NCBI GenBank assembly: GCA_965242485.1
Contig: CBDESM010000003.1
Span: 2,356,001-2,420,000 of the forward strand
Origin: CBDESM01 sp965242485
GTDB taxonomy: Bacteria > Chloroflexota > Dehalococcoidia > Bin125
DNA: 64,000 nucleotides
Reading direction: 5' to 3'
A program made the translations under genes and the position numbers. The notes beneath the pieces were generated by a model. That model did no database searches. It was not told the DNA's origin and saw only the letters and a list, made by a program, of their open reading frames with translations. How positions within the stretch are numbered: position 1 is the stretch's first letter; the number at the start of each line of letters is the position of its first letter. Below, one piece after another: positions 48,897 through 57,240 of the stretch.

Positions 48897-50264
48897 ATGC
48901 GGCGGCTGCGCGTGCTCCTGGGACTGGCCCTGCTGGCGGGCGGCGCGCTGCTCGCGTCCTGCGGCTCCGACGCGCCGCGCGGGGCGATCCACGTCTCCGA
49001 GCTGGCCGACGATATCGGCCCGGTGTCGGCCAACTTCATCGAGCGCGCCATCGACAAGGCGGAGGAGGAAGGCGCGGCGCTCTGGGTGCTGAAATTGGAC
49101 ACGCCGGGCGGGCTGCTGAGCTCGACCGACCGGATCGTGCAGCGGCTGCTGGCGGCGGAGGTGCCGACGGTCGTGTTCGTGAGCCCGGCCGGGGCGCGGG
49201 CCGCTTCGGCGGGCACGTTCATCACGATGGCGGCGCACGTCGCGGCGATGGCCCCGAACACGCAGATCGGCGCGGCGCACCCCGTCGCCGGCGGCGAGAA
49301 TCTCGAAGGCGACATCCGCGACAAGGTGACCAACGACGCGGCGGCCGACATCCGCGGGATCGCCGCGGTGCGCGGGCGGAACGAGGAGTGGGCCGAGTCG
49401 GCGGTGCGCGACTCGGTCTCGATCACGGGCGAGGAGGCGGTCGACCTGAACGTCGTCGATCTGACGGCGCGGAACGTCGAGGACCTGATCAACCGGATCG
49501 ACGGCCGCAGCGTGCAGGTCGCGGAGGAGGGCGCGCCGGTCGTGCTCGATCTGGCGGCCGCGCCGGTGGTCGAATCCAACTTCAGCCTGTCGGAGCGCAT
49601 CCTCAACGTGATCGCGGACCCCAACTTCGCGTTCATCATGATCAACATCGGCGGGCTGCTGCTGCTGGTCGAAGCCTGGTCGCCGGGCTTGGTCGGGCCG
49701 GGCATCTTCGGGGTGATCTTGCTCGTCTTCGGCTTCTTCGCGCTGGGGCCGCTGGATACGAATCCGGCCGGAATCACGCTGCTGGTGATCGGGCTGGGCC
49801 TGCTCGCGGTGGAGGTGTTCGTCGCCGGCTTCGGCGTCTTCGGGATCGGCGGGATCGTCTCGATCATCCTCGGCGGGCTGCTGCTGATCGGGGATCCGTC
49901 CATCGATGCGCCCTCCGTGTCCCTGTGGGCGCTCGCCGGGGTGGGCATCGTCGCGGGCGCGATCGTCGGCGGCATCGGCCTGCTGCTGCTCAACGACCGC
50001 CGCAAGCCGCCGGCCGGCGATACTTGGACCGGCAGCCGGATCGTCGGCCGGAGCGGGACGGCGCACAGCCCGATCGCGGCCGACGGCACCGCCATCGTCG
50101 AGTCCGAGCTCTGGTCCGCGCGCTCGAACGGCGGGGCGATCCCGAAGGGGACGCCGATCCGCGTGGTCGAGCTGGACGGAATGACGGCGGTGGTGGAGGC
50201 GACGGTGCCGATCCCGGTCGACGAAGCCGCGGTCTTCGGCGACGGCGCGGTGCGGGAGGGCTAG
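48897..50264 (+). CDS. NfeD-family membrane serine protease (ClpP-class, long form), lipoprotein-like N-terminus
   Basis: A 455-residue long NfeD (STOPP-type) protein. The N-terminus has a lipoprotein signal ending in LLASC (C22). The ClpP-like protease domain shows LKLDTPGG, the nucleophile in RAASAGTF (S104) and the base Lys in DIRDKVTND (K143). Five to six membrane segments follow (~225-360), then an OB-fold domain with VGRSGTAHSP and PKGTPIRVVELDGM. Long NfeD proteins usually work with a stomatin/flotillin partner; none is adjacent. A second NfeD follows four bases after the stop. Confidence 0.88.
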   Translation: MRRLRVLLGLALLAGGALLASCGSDAPRGAIHVSELADDIGPVSANFIERAIDKAEEEGAALWVLKLDTPGGLLSSTDRIVQRLLAAEVPTVVFVSPAGARAASAGTFITMAAHVAAMAPNTQIGAAHPVAGGENLEGDIRDKVTNDAAADIRGIAAVRGRNEEWAESAVRDSVSITGEEAVDLNVVDLTARNVEDLINRIDGRSVQVAEEGAPVVLDLAAAPVVESNFSLSERILNVIADPNFAFIMINIGGLLLLVEAWSPGLVGPGIFGVILLVFGFFALGPLDTNPAGITLLVIGLGLLAVEVFVAGFGVFGIGGIVSIILGGLLLIGDPSIDAPSVSLWALAGVGIVAGAIVGGIGLLLLNDRRKPPAGDTWTGSRIVGRSGTAHSPIAADGTAIVESELWSARSNGGAIPKGTPIRVVELDGMTAVVEATVPIPVDEAAVFGDGAVREG

Positions 50265-50267
50265 CGG

Positions 50268-50750
50268 ATGGACGCGGGCAACGATACGACGCTGTTCGCA
50301 ATCGGCGCGGTGCTGCTGGGCATCGGGCTCGCGCTGGTCGTGGCCGAGATCTTCCTCGGCGTCGCGGTCGTCGGCATCCTCGGCGCCGTCGCGCTGATCG
50401 TCGGCGCGATCTTCTTCATCGACAACGCGCCGGCCGGCTCTTCCGAAGCGCCGTACTGGACGATCGGCACGATCGTGGCCGTGATCGTGGTCATCGTCGG
50501 CGGGCTGAGCCTGCTCGTGCTCAGGGATCGGCGGCGCCCCAGCCGCCGCCGCACCTGGTCGGCCGACTCGATCGTCGGCCGGGACGGCACGGCCAAGAGC
50601 GCGCTCGATCCGGAGGGGACGGTGCTGGTCGCGTCGGAGCTCTGGTCGGCGCGAGCGGCCGCGGGCGAGATCGCGAAGGACGCGCCGATCCGCGTGGTCG
50701 CCGTGGAGGGGATGACGGCCGTCGTCGAAGAGGATGGGGACGGAGGCTGA
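50268..50750 (+). CDS. short NfeD-like membrane protein
   Basis: A 160-residue protein with three hydrophobic segments (starting about residues 9, 32 and 66) and a C-terminal OB-fold-like domain (IVGRDGTAKSAL ... AKDAPIRVVAVEGMTAVVEE). That domain closely parallels the C-terminus of the preceding long NfeD, so the pair arose by partial duplication. It lacks the protease domain. Co-transcribed with the long NfeD, it may form the membrane part of the same complex. Confidence 0.8.
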   Translation: MDAGNDTTLFAIGAVLLGIGLALVVAEIFLGVAVVGILGAVALIVGAIFFIDNAPAGSSEAPYWTIGTIVAVIVVIVGGLSLLVLRDRRRPSRRRTWSADSIVGRDGTAKSALDPEGTVLVASELWSARAAAGEIAKDAPIRVVAVEGMTAVVEEDGDGG

Positions 50751-50766
50751 GCCCCCGCGGGAGCGG

Positions 50767-51135
50767 CTAGTAGGAGTGGATCGCGCGCTTGGCGTTGCGC
50801 GGGCGCTGCGGGATGCGGGCCGAGCGGCCGGAGCGGCCGCGCAGGTAGTAGAGGCGCGAGCGGCGGACGCGGCCGCGGCGCGCGACTTCCACCTTGTCGA
50901 CGCGCGGCGAGTGGTACAGGAAGGTGCGCTCGATCCCGATCCCCTGGGTGACGCGGCGCACGGTGAAGTTGCTCGAGGAGCCCTTCTTCTTGCGGCGGAT
51001 CACGACGCCCTCGAAGACCTGCGTGCGCTCGCGGTCGCCCTCGACGACCTTGACGTGGACGCGCACCGTGTCGCCCGGTTGGAAGTCCTCGATGCCCGGG
51101 TTGCGCTCGAGCTCGATGAGGTCGCTGCGGTCCAT
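50767..51135 (-). CDS. rplS: 50S ribosomal protein L19
   Basis: A 122-residue L19 found at the 30S/50S interface. It contains FQPGDTVRVHVKVVEGDRER, VFEGVVIRRKKKG, FTVRRVTQGIGIERTFLYHSPRV and YYLRGRSGRSARI. The ATG at 51135 matches the family start (ELERNPGIEDF); a longer frame from 51228 overlaps trmD and is not conserved. It follows trmD by 67 bp as in many bacteria, but here the pair closes the dcw cluster instead of following rpsP and rimM. Confidence 0.95.
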   Translation of the reverse strand: MDRSDLIELERNPGIEDFQPGDTVRVHVKVVEGDRERTQVFEGVVIRRKKKGSSSNFTVRRVTQGIGIERTFLYHSPRVDKVEVARRGRVRRSRLYYLRGRSGRSARIPQRPRNAKRAIHSY

Positions 51136-51202
51136 GATCTGCGCCGTCCAGCCTCTCACGCGCGCTCGGCGCGATGATTCCCAGTGCTCCAGCGAGCGTA
51201 CC

Positions 51203-51919
51203 TCATGCACCCGTTTGGGTCGGCCCATCGCCGTGTTCCGCCTGCAAATTCAGCAGATCCGGGCGCCGTTCCCGCGTCCGCTCGAGCTGCCGGCCGCGCC
51301 GCCACTCGGCGATCGCGCGGTGATCGCCGCCCAGCAGCACCTCGGGCACGCGACGCCCGCGGTACTCCGCCGGCCGCGTGTACTGCGGATACTCGAGCAG
51401 CCCGCCGGTGAAGGATTCCTCCTCCAGCGACTCGGCCGAGCCGAGCGCGCCCGGCTGCAGGCGGACGACGGCGTCGACCAGCACGGCGGCGGCCGGCTCG
51501 GCGCCGCTGAGCACGTAGTCGCCGATGCTGATCTCGTCGTCGGCGAGGGCCTCGTGCACCCGCTCGTCCACGCCCTCGTAGCGCGGGCAGAGGATCAGCA
51601 GCCGGTCTTCGGCGGCGAGACGCCGCGCGAGCGCCTGATCGAGCCGCTCGCCGGCCGGCGTCAGCAGCACGGCGCGGCCGGGGTTGCCGCGCGCGCGCAG
51701 GGCCTCGACGGCGCGGAACCACGGCTCCGGCCGCATCACCATGCCCGGCCCGCCGCCGTAGGGCGGCGCGTCGACCGTGCGGCGGCGATCCTCGGTCCAG
51801 CCGCGCAGATCGTGCAGGTCGATCCGCACCCGGCCGGAGCGGCGGGCGCGGCCGACGATGCCGTGCTCGAACGGCCCCGCCAGCAGCTGCGGGAAGATCG
51901 TGACGACGTCGATCCGCAC
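51203..51919 (-). CDS. trmD: tRNA (guanine-N1)-methyltransferase TrmD
   Basis: A 238-residue SPOUT-class enzyme methylating G37 of tRNAs. Marks are VVTIFPQLL, PYGGGPGMVMRPEP, LCPRYEGVDERV and the trefoil-knot segment EISIGDYVLSGAEPAAAVLVDAV, then RPAEYRGRRVPEVLLGGDH. It starts at GTG 51919, 34 bp after the ftsZ stop, so read-through from the cell-division operon is likely. Confidence 0.95.
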   Translation of the reverse strand: MRIDVVTIFPQLLAGPFEHGIVGRARRSGRVRIDLHDLRGWTEDRRRTVDAPPYGGGPGMVMRPEPWFRAVEALRARGNPGRAVLLTPAGERLDQALARRLAAEDRLLILCPRYEGVDERVHEALADDEISIGDYVLSGAEPAAAVLVDAVVRLQPGALGSAESLEEESFTGGLLEYPQYTRPAEYRGRRVPEVLLGGDHRAIAEWRRGRQLERTRERRPDLLNLQAEHGDGPTQTGA

Positions 51920-51953
51920 CGCGGCGCCCGGCGCAGCCGTGCCCGGCCGGCGG

Positions 51954-53114
51954 CTAGAACGGGTTGCGGGCCTGGCCGTTGCCGGCGGTCGAGAGGCCGC
52001 CGCCGTTGGTCCAGACCGAGTCGCCCGCGGACTCGCCGGCGCCGGCCGAGACCGCTTCGCGCTGGCGCAGGAAGGCCGGCTTGCTGATCGCGCCCGGCGA
52101 GGGGATGTGGTCGAGCTCGTTGAACAGGTTGGAGCGCCACTCCTCGCGCCGCGCCGGCGCCGCCGCGTGCTCGGGGAAGCCGGTCGCGATGACGGTGATC
52201 TGGAGCTCCTTGCCGAGGTCCTCGTTGATCGCCGTGCCCATGATGATCTCGGCGTCCGGGGCGACCATCTGGCGGATGATCTCGGCCGCCTCGCCGACCT
52301 CGAACATGCCCAGGTCGTCGGCCGCGCTGATGTTGTAGAGCACGCGGGTGGCCCCGTCGATGCTGGTCTCGAGCAGCGGGCTGCGGATCGCCTGGTTGGC
52401 CGCCTCGACGGCGCGGTTCTCGCCCGAGGCGCGGCCCACGGCCATCAGCGCGTGGCCGCCGCTGGCCATCACCTTCTTGACGTCGTTGAAGTCGAGGTTG
52501 ACCAGCCCCGGCGTGGTGATCACGTCGGTGATGCCCTGGATGCCGTGCCGCAGCACTTCGTCCGCCTTGCGGAAGGCGTCCTGCATGGTCATCTTCTTGT
52601 CGTCCTGGTCGATCAGGCGCTGGTTGGGGATCGTGATCACCGTGTCGGCCTGGGCCTGCAGGCGCTCGAGGCCGTCGGCCGCGGCGGCCTGCCGCTTGGC
52701 GCCCTCGAATTCGAAGGGGCGGGTGACCACGGCGACGGTCAGCGCGCCGGCGCGCTTGGCGCACTCTGCGACGACGGGGGCGGCGCCGGTGCCGGTGCCG
52801 CCGCCCATGCCGGCCGCGATGAAGACCAAGTCGGTGCCCTTGAAGTGCTCGAGCAGGTCGTCGCGCGACTCCTCGGCCGCCGCCTCGCCGCGGCGCGGGT
52901 CGCCGCCGACGCCGAGCCCGCCCGACTCGTTGTCGCCGATCCGGATCGTCGCGTCGGCCAGCGTCTGCGCCAGCTGCTGCGCGTCGGTGTTGACCGAGAT
53001 GAACTCGACGCCCGAGACCTTGGCCTCGACCATGCGGTTGACCGCGTTGCAGCCGCCGCCGCCGACGCCGATGACCTGGATCTTCGCCATCCCGTCGCTT
53101 CTGAGGTTCGCCAT
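51954..53114 (-). CDS. ftsZ: cell division GTPase FtsZ
   Basis: A 386-residue tubulin homologue that polymerises into the Z-ring. The N-terminus has VIGVGGGGCNAVNRM, the tubulin signature is GMGGGTGTGAAPV, and the synergy loop is NLDFNDVKKVM. The conserved tail peptide that binds FtsA looks like ISKPAFLRQRE, but about 34 residues rich in Gly/Ser/Ala follow it instead of the usual end. GGAAGCGGAG precedes the ATG. It is separated from ftsA by a 98-bp spacer with a hairpin, the only real gap in the cluster. Confidence 0.97.
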   Translation of the reverse strand: MANLRSDGMAKIQVIGVGGGGCNAVNRMVEAKVSGVEFISVNTDAQQLAQTLADATIRIGDNESGGLGVGGDPRRGEAAAEESRDDLLEHFKGTDLVFIAAGMGGGTGTGAAPVVAECAKRAGALTVAVVTRPFEFEGAKRQAAAADGLERLQAQADTVITIPNQRLIDQDDKKMTMQDAFRKADEVLRHGIQGITDVITTPGLVNLDFNDVKKVMASGGHALMAVGRASGENRAVEAANQAIRSPLLETSIDGATRVLYNISAADDLGMFEVGEAAEIIRQMVAPDAEIIMGTAINEDLGKELQITVIATGFPEHAAAPARREEWRSNLFNELDHIPSPGAISKPAFLRQREAVSAGAGESAGDSVWTNGGGLSTAGNGQARNPF

Positions 53115-53136
53115 CTCCGCTTCCTTTCCCGTGCGG

Positions 53137-53151
53137 CGCCGCGGTGCGGCG
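53137..53151. promoter_or_regulatory. hairpin in the ftsA-ftsZ spacer
   Basis: CGCCGC (53137-53142) and GCGGCG (53146-53151) form a 6-bp stem with a 3-base loop shortly before the ftsZ ribosome binding site. The 98-bp spacer is unique in a cluster that otherwise overlaps at each junction. It may allow separate control, processing or an extra promoter for ftsZ; no clear -10 was seen. Confidence 0.35.
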
Positions 53152-53212
53152 TCGCGCTCCGTTCGCGTTCCGCCGGCCTCGCGGCGGTTGTGCGTTGTCC
53201 GAATCCGCGCGC

Positions 53213-54451
53213 TCAGGAGGGCATGAAGGCCCGTCCCAGCGTGCGGAAGCCCCGCAGCAGCGAGCCCAGCCCGGGCGCCGGCGGGCGCGCCCGCGCCGGC
53301 TGCGGCCCGGGGTTGTCGAGCATCCACAGCAGCAGCCCGACCGCCGTCGCCGCGGAGGCGTCCGCGACCTGCTCGGTCAGTCCGTAGATCTGGCCCGGCT
53401 GCGCGATCCGCGCCGGCAGCCCGGCGCCCTCGGCGAACAGCTCGGCCGCGCCCGGCAGCTTCGCGCCGCCGCCGCAGAGCACCACGCCGCCGGCGATCGC
53501 CGAGGGCAGGTTGGCCGCGCGCACGGTGCCCAGCACCATCCGCACGATCTCCGTCAGCCGCGCGTTGACGATCTCCGCGATCAGCGTCTTCGAGATCTCG
53601 CGGCGGCCCTCCGGCCCGAAACCGCGCAGCTCGGCCGGCTCGTGCGGCACCCGGTCCGGAATCGCGTGCCCGTAGCGCAGCTTGGCCTCTTCCGCCACCT
53701 CCAGCGGCGCGTGCAGCCCCACCATCAGGTCGTGCGTGATCAGCCCGCCGCCGACGGGCAGCGAGGCGGTGAACGAGATCGCGCCGTCCTGGTAGACCGC
53801 GACGTCGGTCGAGCCGGCGCCGATGTCGACCACGATCACGCCCTGCTGCGCCTCGTCGGGCCGCACCAGGTAGCTCGCGGAGACGATCGGCTGGGCCGCG
53901 ATCAGATCGACGTCGACGCCGGCGCCGGAGACGCACTGGACGGCGTTCTGCATCGCGCCGCGCGCGGAGGTGACGATGTGCAGCTCGACGTCGAGCCGCT
54001 GGCCGTGCATCCCGCGCGGGTCGGCCACGCGGTCCTGCCCGTCGACCATGTAGTAGCGCGGCAGCGCGTGCAGGATCACGCGGTTGCTGTCCAGCGCCAC
54101 CGCCTGGCCCGCGTCGATCACCCGCATCATGTCCATGTCGCCGATCGGCATCGAAAGGTCCGGGATCGCGACCACGCCGGAGTTGTTGATCGATTCGAGG
54201 TGCGGCCCGCTGATCGCGACCGAGGCCGAGAGGATGCGCCGGCCCGACGAGCGCTCCGCGTGCTCGATCGATTCGGCGATGGCGCCCGTGGCCTGGGCGA
54301 CGTGCGTGACCTGGGCCCGCTCGATGCCGGCCGAGGGCGCGACGCCGACGCCCAGGATCTGGAGCGCTCCCAATTCGTTGGTTTCCCCGACCACCGTGGT
54401 GATCGTGCCGGTGCCCAGGTCGATGGCTGCGAGCGGCGCGTTAGTTGGCAT
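53213..54451 (-). CDS. ftsA: cell division protein FtsA
   Basis: A 412-residue actin-like ATPase that ties FtsZ to the membrane. Phosphate-binding segments are AAIDLGTGTITTVVG, VVDIGAGSTDVAVY and VVLCGGGAKLPG; the 1C domain lies between ILSASVAISG and ILHALPRYYMVDG. The C-terminus GSLLRGFRTLGRAFMPS is an amphipathic membrane-targeting helix. Its start overlaps ftsQ by 11 bp. Confidence 0.95.
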   Translation of the reverse strand: MPTNAPLAAIDLGTGTITTVVGETNELGALQILGVGVAPSAGIERAQVTHVAQATGAIAESIEHAERSSGRRILSASVAISGPHLESINNSGVVAIPDLSMPIGDMDMMRVIDAGQAVALDSNRVILHALPRYYMVDGQDRVADPRGMHGQRLDVELHIVTSARGAMQNAVQCVSGAGVDVDLIAAQPIVSASYLVRPDEAQQGVIVVDIGAGSTDVAVYQDGAISFTASLPVGGGLITHDLMVGLHAPLEVAEEAKLRYGHAIPDRVPHEPAELRGFGPEGRREISKTLIAEIVNARLTEIVRMVLGTVRAANLPSAIAGGVVLCGGGAKLPGAAELFAEGAGLPARIAQPGQIYGLTEQVADASAATAVGLLLWMLDNPGPQPARARPPAPGLGSLLRGFRTLGRAFMPS

Positions 54452-55232
54452 CGGTACTCCACTGTCCCGCTTGCGCCGCGGACCGCCAGCGGGGGCCGCG
54501 ACCGATGTTGTGCCCGATCTCGACGCGGGGCCGCGCGCCGTAGCGGAGGTCGGCCAGCAGCAGCGGCTCCCCGCGCCGCGCCGCCTCGCGCTCCAGCCCG
54601 GCCCACGCCTCGTACTTGAAATCGAAGGAGTCGGCCGAGCCGAACACGATCCGCCCGTGCCGCGTCACCACGGTCAGCCCGGTTTCCAGATCCCACTCGT
54701 AGCCGAGGATGTCCGGCGGCTCGCCGGACGCCGGCTCGGGCGCGCCGCGCCGCCCGATCAGTTCCGCGAGTTCGATGGCGGACGTGTCGACGCGGTGGCC
54801 CGGCCTGACCACGGGCAGATCCGAGACCTGCTTCACGAGCGTGCCGCCGGCGCCGGGCGCGCCGCCCTCGAGGACGACGCCCTCTTCATCAATTGACCAC
54901 ACGGTGTCGCCCGCACGCCAGCGTCCCGAAGGCCGCCGCTCCACTATGACAAGTTTTACCGAGTTAGGCCAATTGCGGCTTGCGCTCGCGCTCTTGACCA
55001 TGCTCAGCTGCTCGACCCGCCGCTCCGCCGCGTCCAGATCCAGGCTGAACATGTTCTCCCCGCGCAGCCCCGCCAGCTGCGCGACCGCCGTCGGATTCAG
55101 CGCCTCCGCGCCCTCCACGCGGACGTCCTCCACGTCCATCAGCGGGGAATTGATCAGCACGGCGGCCGCCGCGATGATGCCGGCGGCCGCGAACGCGGCG
55201 GCGATGCGCGGGAGCGTCAGCGCCTTCAGCAT
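54441..55232 (-). CDS. ftsQ: cell division protein FtsQ/DivIB
   Basis: A 263-residue single-pass membrane protein. A membrane helix (residues ~9-32) is followed by a POTRA domain beginning MDVEDVRVEGAEALNPTAVAQLAGL, the FtsQ beta domain with VKSASASRNWPNSVKLVIVERRP, and a C-terminal part including WAGLEREAARRGEPLLLADLRYG. It links early and late divisome proteins. The ATG at 55232 overlaps the ddl stop by 7 bp. Confidence 0.9.
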   Translation of the reverse strand: MLKALTLPRIAAAFAAAGIIAAAAVLINSPLMDVEDVRVEGAEALNPTAVAQLAGLRGENMFSLDLDAAERRVEQLSMVKSASASRNWPNSVKLVIVERRPSGRWRAGDTVWSIDEEGVVLEGGAPGAGGTLVKQVSDLPVVRPGHRVDTSAIELAELIGRRGAPEPASGEPPDILGYEWDLETGLTVVTRHGRIVFGSADSFDFKYEAWAGLEREAARRGEPLLLADLRYGARPRVEIGHNIGRGPRWRSAAQAGQWSTDAN

Positions 55233-56305
55233 TGCCCGGCCCCCGCCTCCGCGGCCGAGTCGGCCAGCGCCAGCTCGGCCAGCTCGGTCACCAGCGCCGG
55301 CAGTTCCAAGCCCTCGCGCTCCCACAGCAGCGGGTACATGCTGCTGCCCGTGAAGCCGGGGATCGTGTTCAGCTCGCCCAGCCACAGCTCGCCGCCGGAG
55401 CCCAGCAGGAAGTCGGCCCGCGCCATCCCCCGCGCGCCGGCGGCGCGGCAGGCGGCGGCGGAGAGCCCGCGCACGCGGTCCGCCGTCGCCGCGTCGAGCG
55501 CGGCCGGGATGATCAGCTCCGTCGCCGGGTCGGAGTACTTGGCCTCGTAGTCGTAGAACTCGCGCCGCGGCACGATCTCGCCCGGCGCGCTGACGCGGAG
55601 CTCGTCGTTGCCCAGCACGGCGCACTCGATTTCCCTCGCGTCCGGCATCGCCGTCTCGACGAGCACGGCGCGGTCGAGCGCGAACGCCGCTTCCAGCGCC
55701 GCCTCTATCTGCTCGCCGTGCGCCACGCGGCTGACGCCGATGCTGCTGCCGCCGTTGGCCGGCTTCACGAACAGCGGCGGCCCCAGCTCCAGCCCCGCCC
55801 GGATCGCGCCGGCCCGGTCCGCGATCCAGTCGGCCCGCGAGAACGCCCGCGAGGGCGCGACCGGGATGCCGGCGGCCGCGAACACGGCCTTGGCCGCGAT
55901 CTTGTCCATCGCCAGCGCCGAGGCCGTCGTGCCGGGCCCGACGCAGGGCAAGCCCATCAGCCGCAGCAGCCCTTGCAGCGTCCCATCCTCGCAGTTCGCC
56001 CCGTGCACCGCGGGGAACACGACGTCGCATTCCGCCAGCGCCTCGAGCGTCCGCGGGGGGATCGGCGATCGCCCGCTCCGCGCGGGGCAGGCGATCGGCG
56101 CTTCCGAGTGCCGCGAGGCCGAACGGAAGGCGGCCCGCGACGGCTCCGGCTCCAGCCAGCGGCCCTCGCGCGTGATCCCGAACAGGCGCGGCTCCCAGAG
56201 ATCGCGGTCGACCGCGTCGCAGATGTTGCGCGCCGAGCGCAGGGAGATCACGTGCTCCTCCGACGCGCCGCCGAAGATGATGCCGAGAACGCGGCGCTGG
56301 CTCAT
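55226..56305 (-). CDS. ddl: D-alanine-D-alanine ligase
   Basis: A 359-residue ATP-grasp ligase. Marks are IIFGGASEEHVISL, PAVHGANCEDGTLQGLLRLMGLPCVGPG, FVKPANGGSSIGVSRV, the omega-loop FYDYEAKYSDPATEL and LGELNTIPGFTGSSMYP. The aromatic residues in YDYEAKY predict D-Ala-D-Ala rather than D-Ala-D-lactate product, so no vancomycin-type resistance is expected. GGGAGGG precedes the ATG at 56305. It overlaps murB by 4 bp. Confidence 0.95.
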   Translation of the reverse strand: MSQRRVLGIIFGGASEEHVISLRSARNICDAVDRDLWEPRLFGITREGRWLEPEPSRAAFRSASRHSEAPIACPARSGRSPIPPRTLEALAECDVVFPAVHGANCEDGTLQGLLRLMGLPCVGPGTTASALAMDKIAAKAVFAAAGIPVAPSRAFSRADWIADRAGAIRAGLELGPPLFVKPANGGSSIGVSRVAHGEQIEAALEAAFALDRAVLVETAMPDAREIECAVLGNDELRVSAPGEIVPRREFYDYEAKYSDPATELIIPAALDAATADRVRGLSAAACRAAGARGMARADFLLGSGGELWLGELNTIPGFTGSSMYPLLWEREGLELPALVTELAELALADSAAEAGAGQC

Positions 56306-57240
56306 TCGAATCCCTCCCCTGCGAACGTGATCTCCGGCTCCAGCTCGACCCCGCAGGCCTCGAGGACGCGCTCTTGCGCGAAGCGGATCAGCGCCGCGTA
56401 GTCGCGCGCGCTCGCCGTACCCGCGTTGATGAAGTAGTTGGGGTGCTTGTCGGAGACGCGGGCCCCGCCGATCCGGTGCCCGCGCAGGCCGGCGCGGTCG
56501 AGCAGCTCCCACGCGCGCCGGACGGCTCGGGCCTCCGAATCCGCCGCGGGATTGCGGAAGGTCGAGCCCAGGCTGGCCCCGCGCGGCTTCGTCTCGCCGC
56601 GGTGCCGCTGCGCTTCCCGGATGCAGGCCAGCGCCTCGTCCGCATCGCCCAGCCGCAGCGACAGGCGGACGCGCGCGACGATCCAGCCGGCGAGGCCGCT
56701 GCTCCGCAATGCGCTGTCGCGGTATGCGAGGGCCAGGTCCGCCGCTGCGAGCCTCTCCAGTCGTCCCTCGGGCGAGAGCGCATCGACCGAGTCGGCGACA
56801 TCGGCGAAGCAGCCGCTGTAGGCGCCGGCGTTGGTCACCGCCGCGCCGCCCAGCGTACCGGGGATGCCCTCGGCCCACTCCAGGCCGCGGATGCCGCGCG
56901 CCGCGAGAGTCCGCGCCAGCGCGAAGATCGGCGCGCCGGCATCCGCCTCCAGCGCGACCGTCTCCCCATTGATCTGAGGTTCGTCCTCGCCGCCCGGCGG
57001 ACGGACGACGAGCCCGCGGATCCCCGCGTCGCCGACGAGCAGGTTGGAGCCGCGTCCGAGCGGGCAGACGGGCAGCCCTTCCCCGCGCGCGACGGCGACC
57101 GCCTCGGCCAGCTCCGTCCCCGTCGCCGCCTCGAGGTACCAGTCCGCGGGCCCGCCGATGCGCACGTAGGTGTGCCGCGACATCGGCTCGTCCGCTACCG
57201 CGCCGAGCGCTTTCATGCGCTTCGCCAAGGCCGCGCTCAT
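56302..57240 (-). CDS. murB: UDP-N-acetylenolpyruvoylglucosamine reductase
   Basis: A 312-residue FAD enzyme making UDP-MurNAc. The FAD-binding segments are YVRIGGPADWYL, PLGRGSNLLVGDAGIRG and WAEGIPGTLGGAAVTNAGAYSG; YRDSALR and ASLGSTFRNP carry catalytic Arg and Ser, and ISDKH appears as VSDKHPNYFIN. It is a type IIb-like MurB by length. Its ATG overlaps the murC stop (ATGA). Confidence 0.95.
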   Translation of the reverse strand: MSAALAKRMKALGAVADEPMSRHTYVRIGGPADWYLEAATGTELAEAVAVARGEGLPVCPLGRGSNLLVGDAGIRGLVVRPPGGEDEPQINGETVALEADAGAPIFALARTLAARGIRGLEWAEGIPGTLGGAAVTNAGAYSGCFADVADSVDALSPEGRLERLAAADLALAYRDSALRSSGLAGWIVARVRLSLRLGDADEALACIREAQRHRGETKPRGASLGSTFRNPAADSEARAVRRAWELLDRAGLRGHRIGGARVSDKHPNYFINAGTASARDYAALIRFAQERVLEACGVELEPEITFAGEGFE

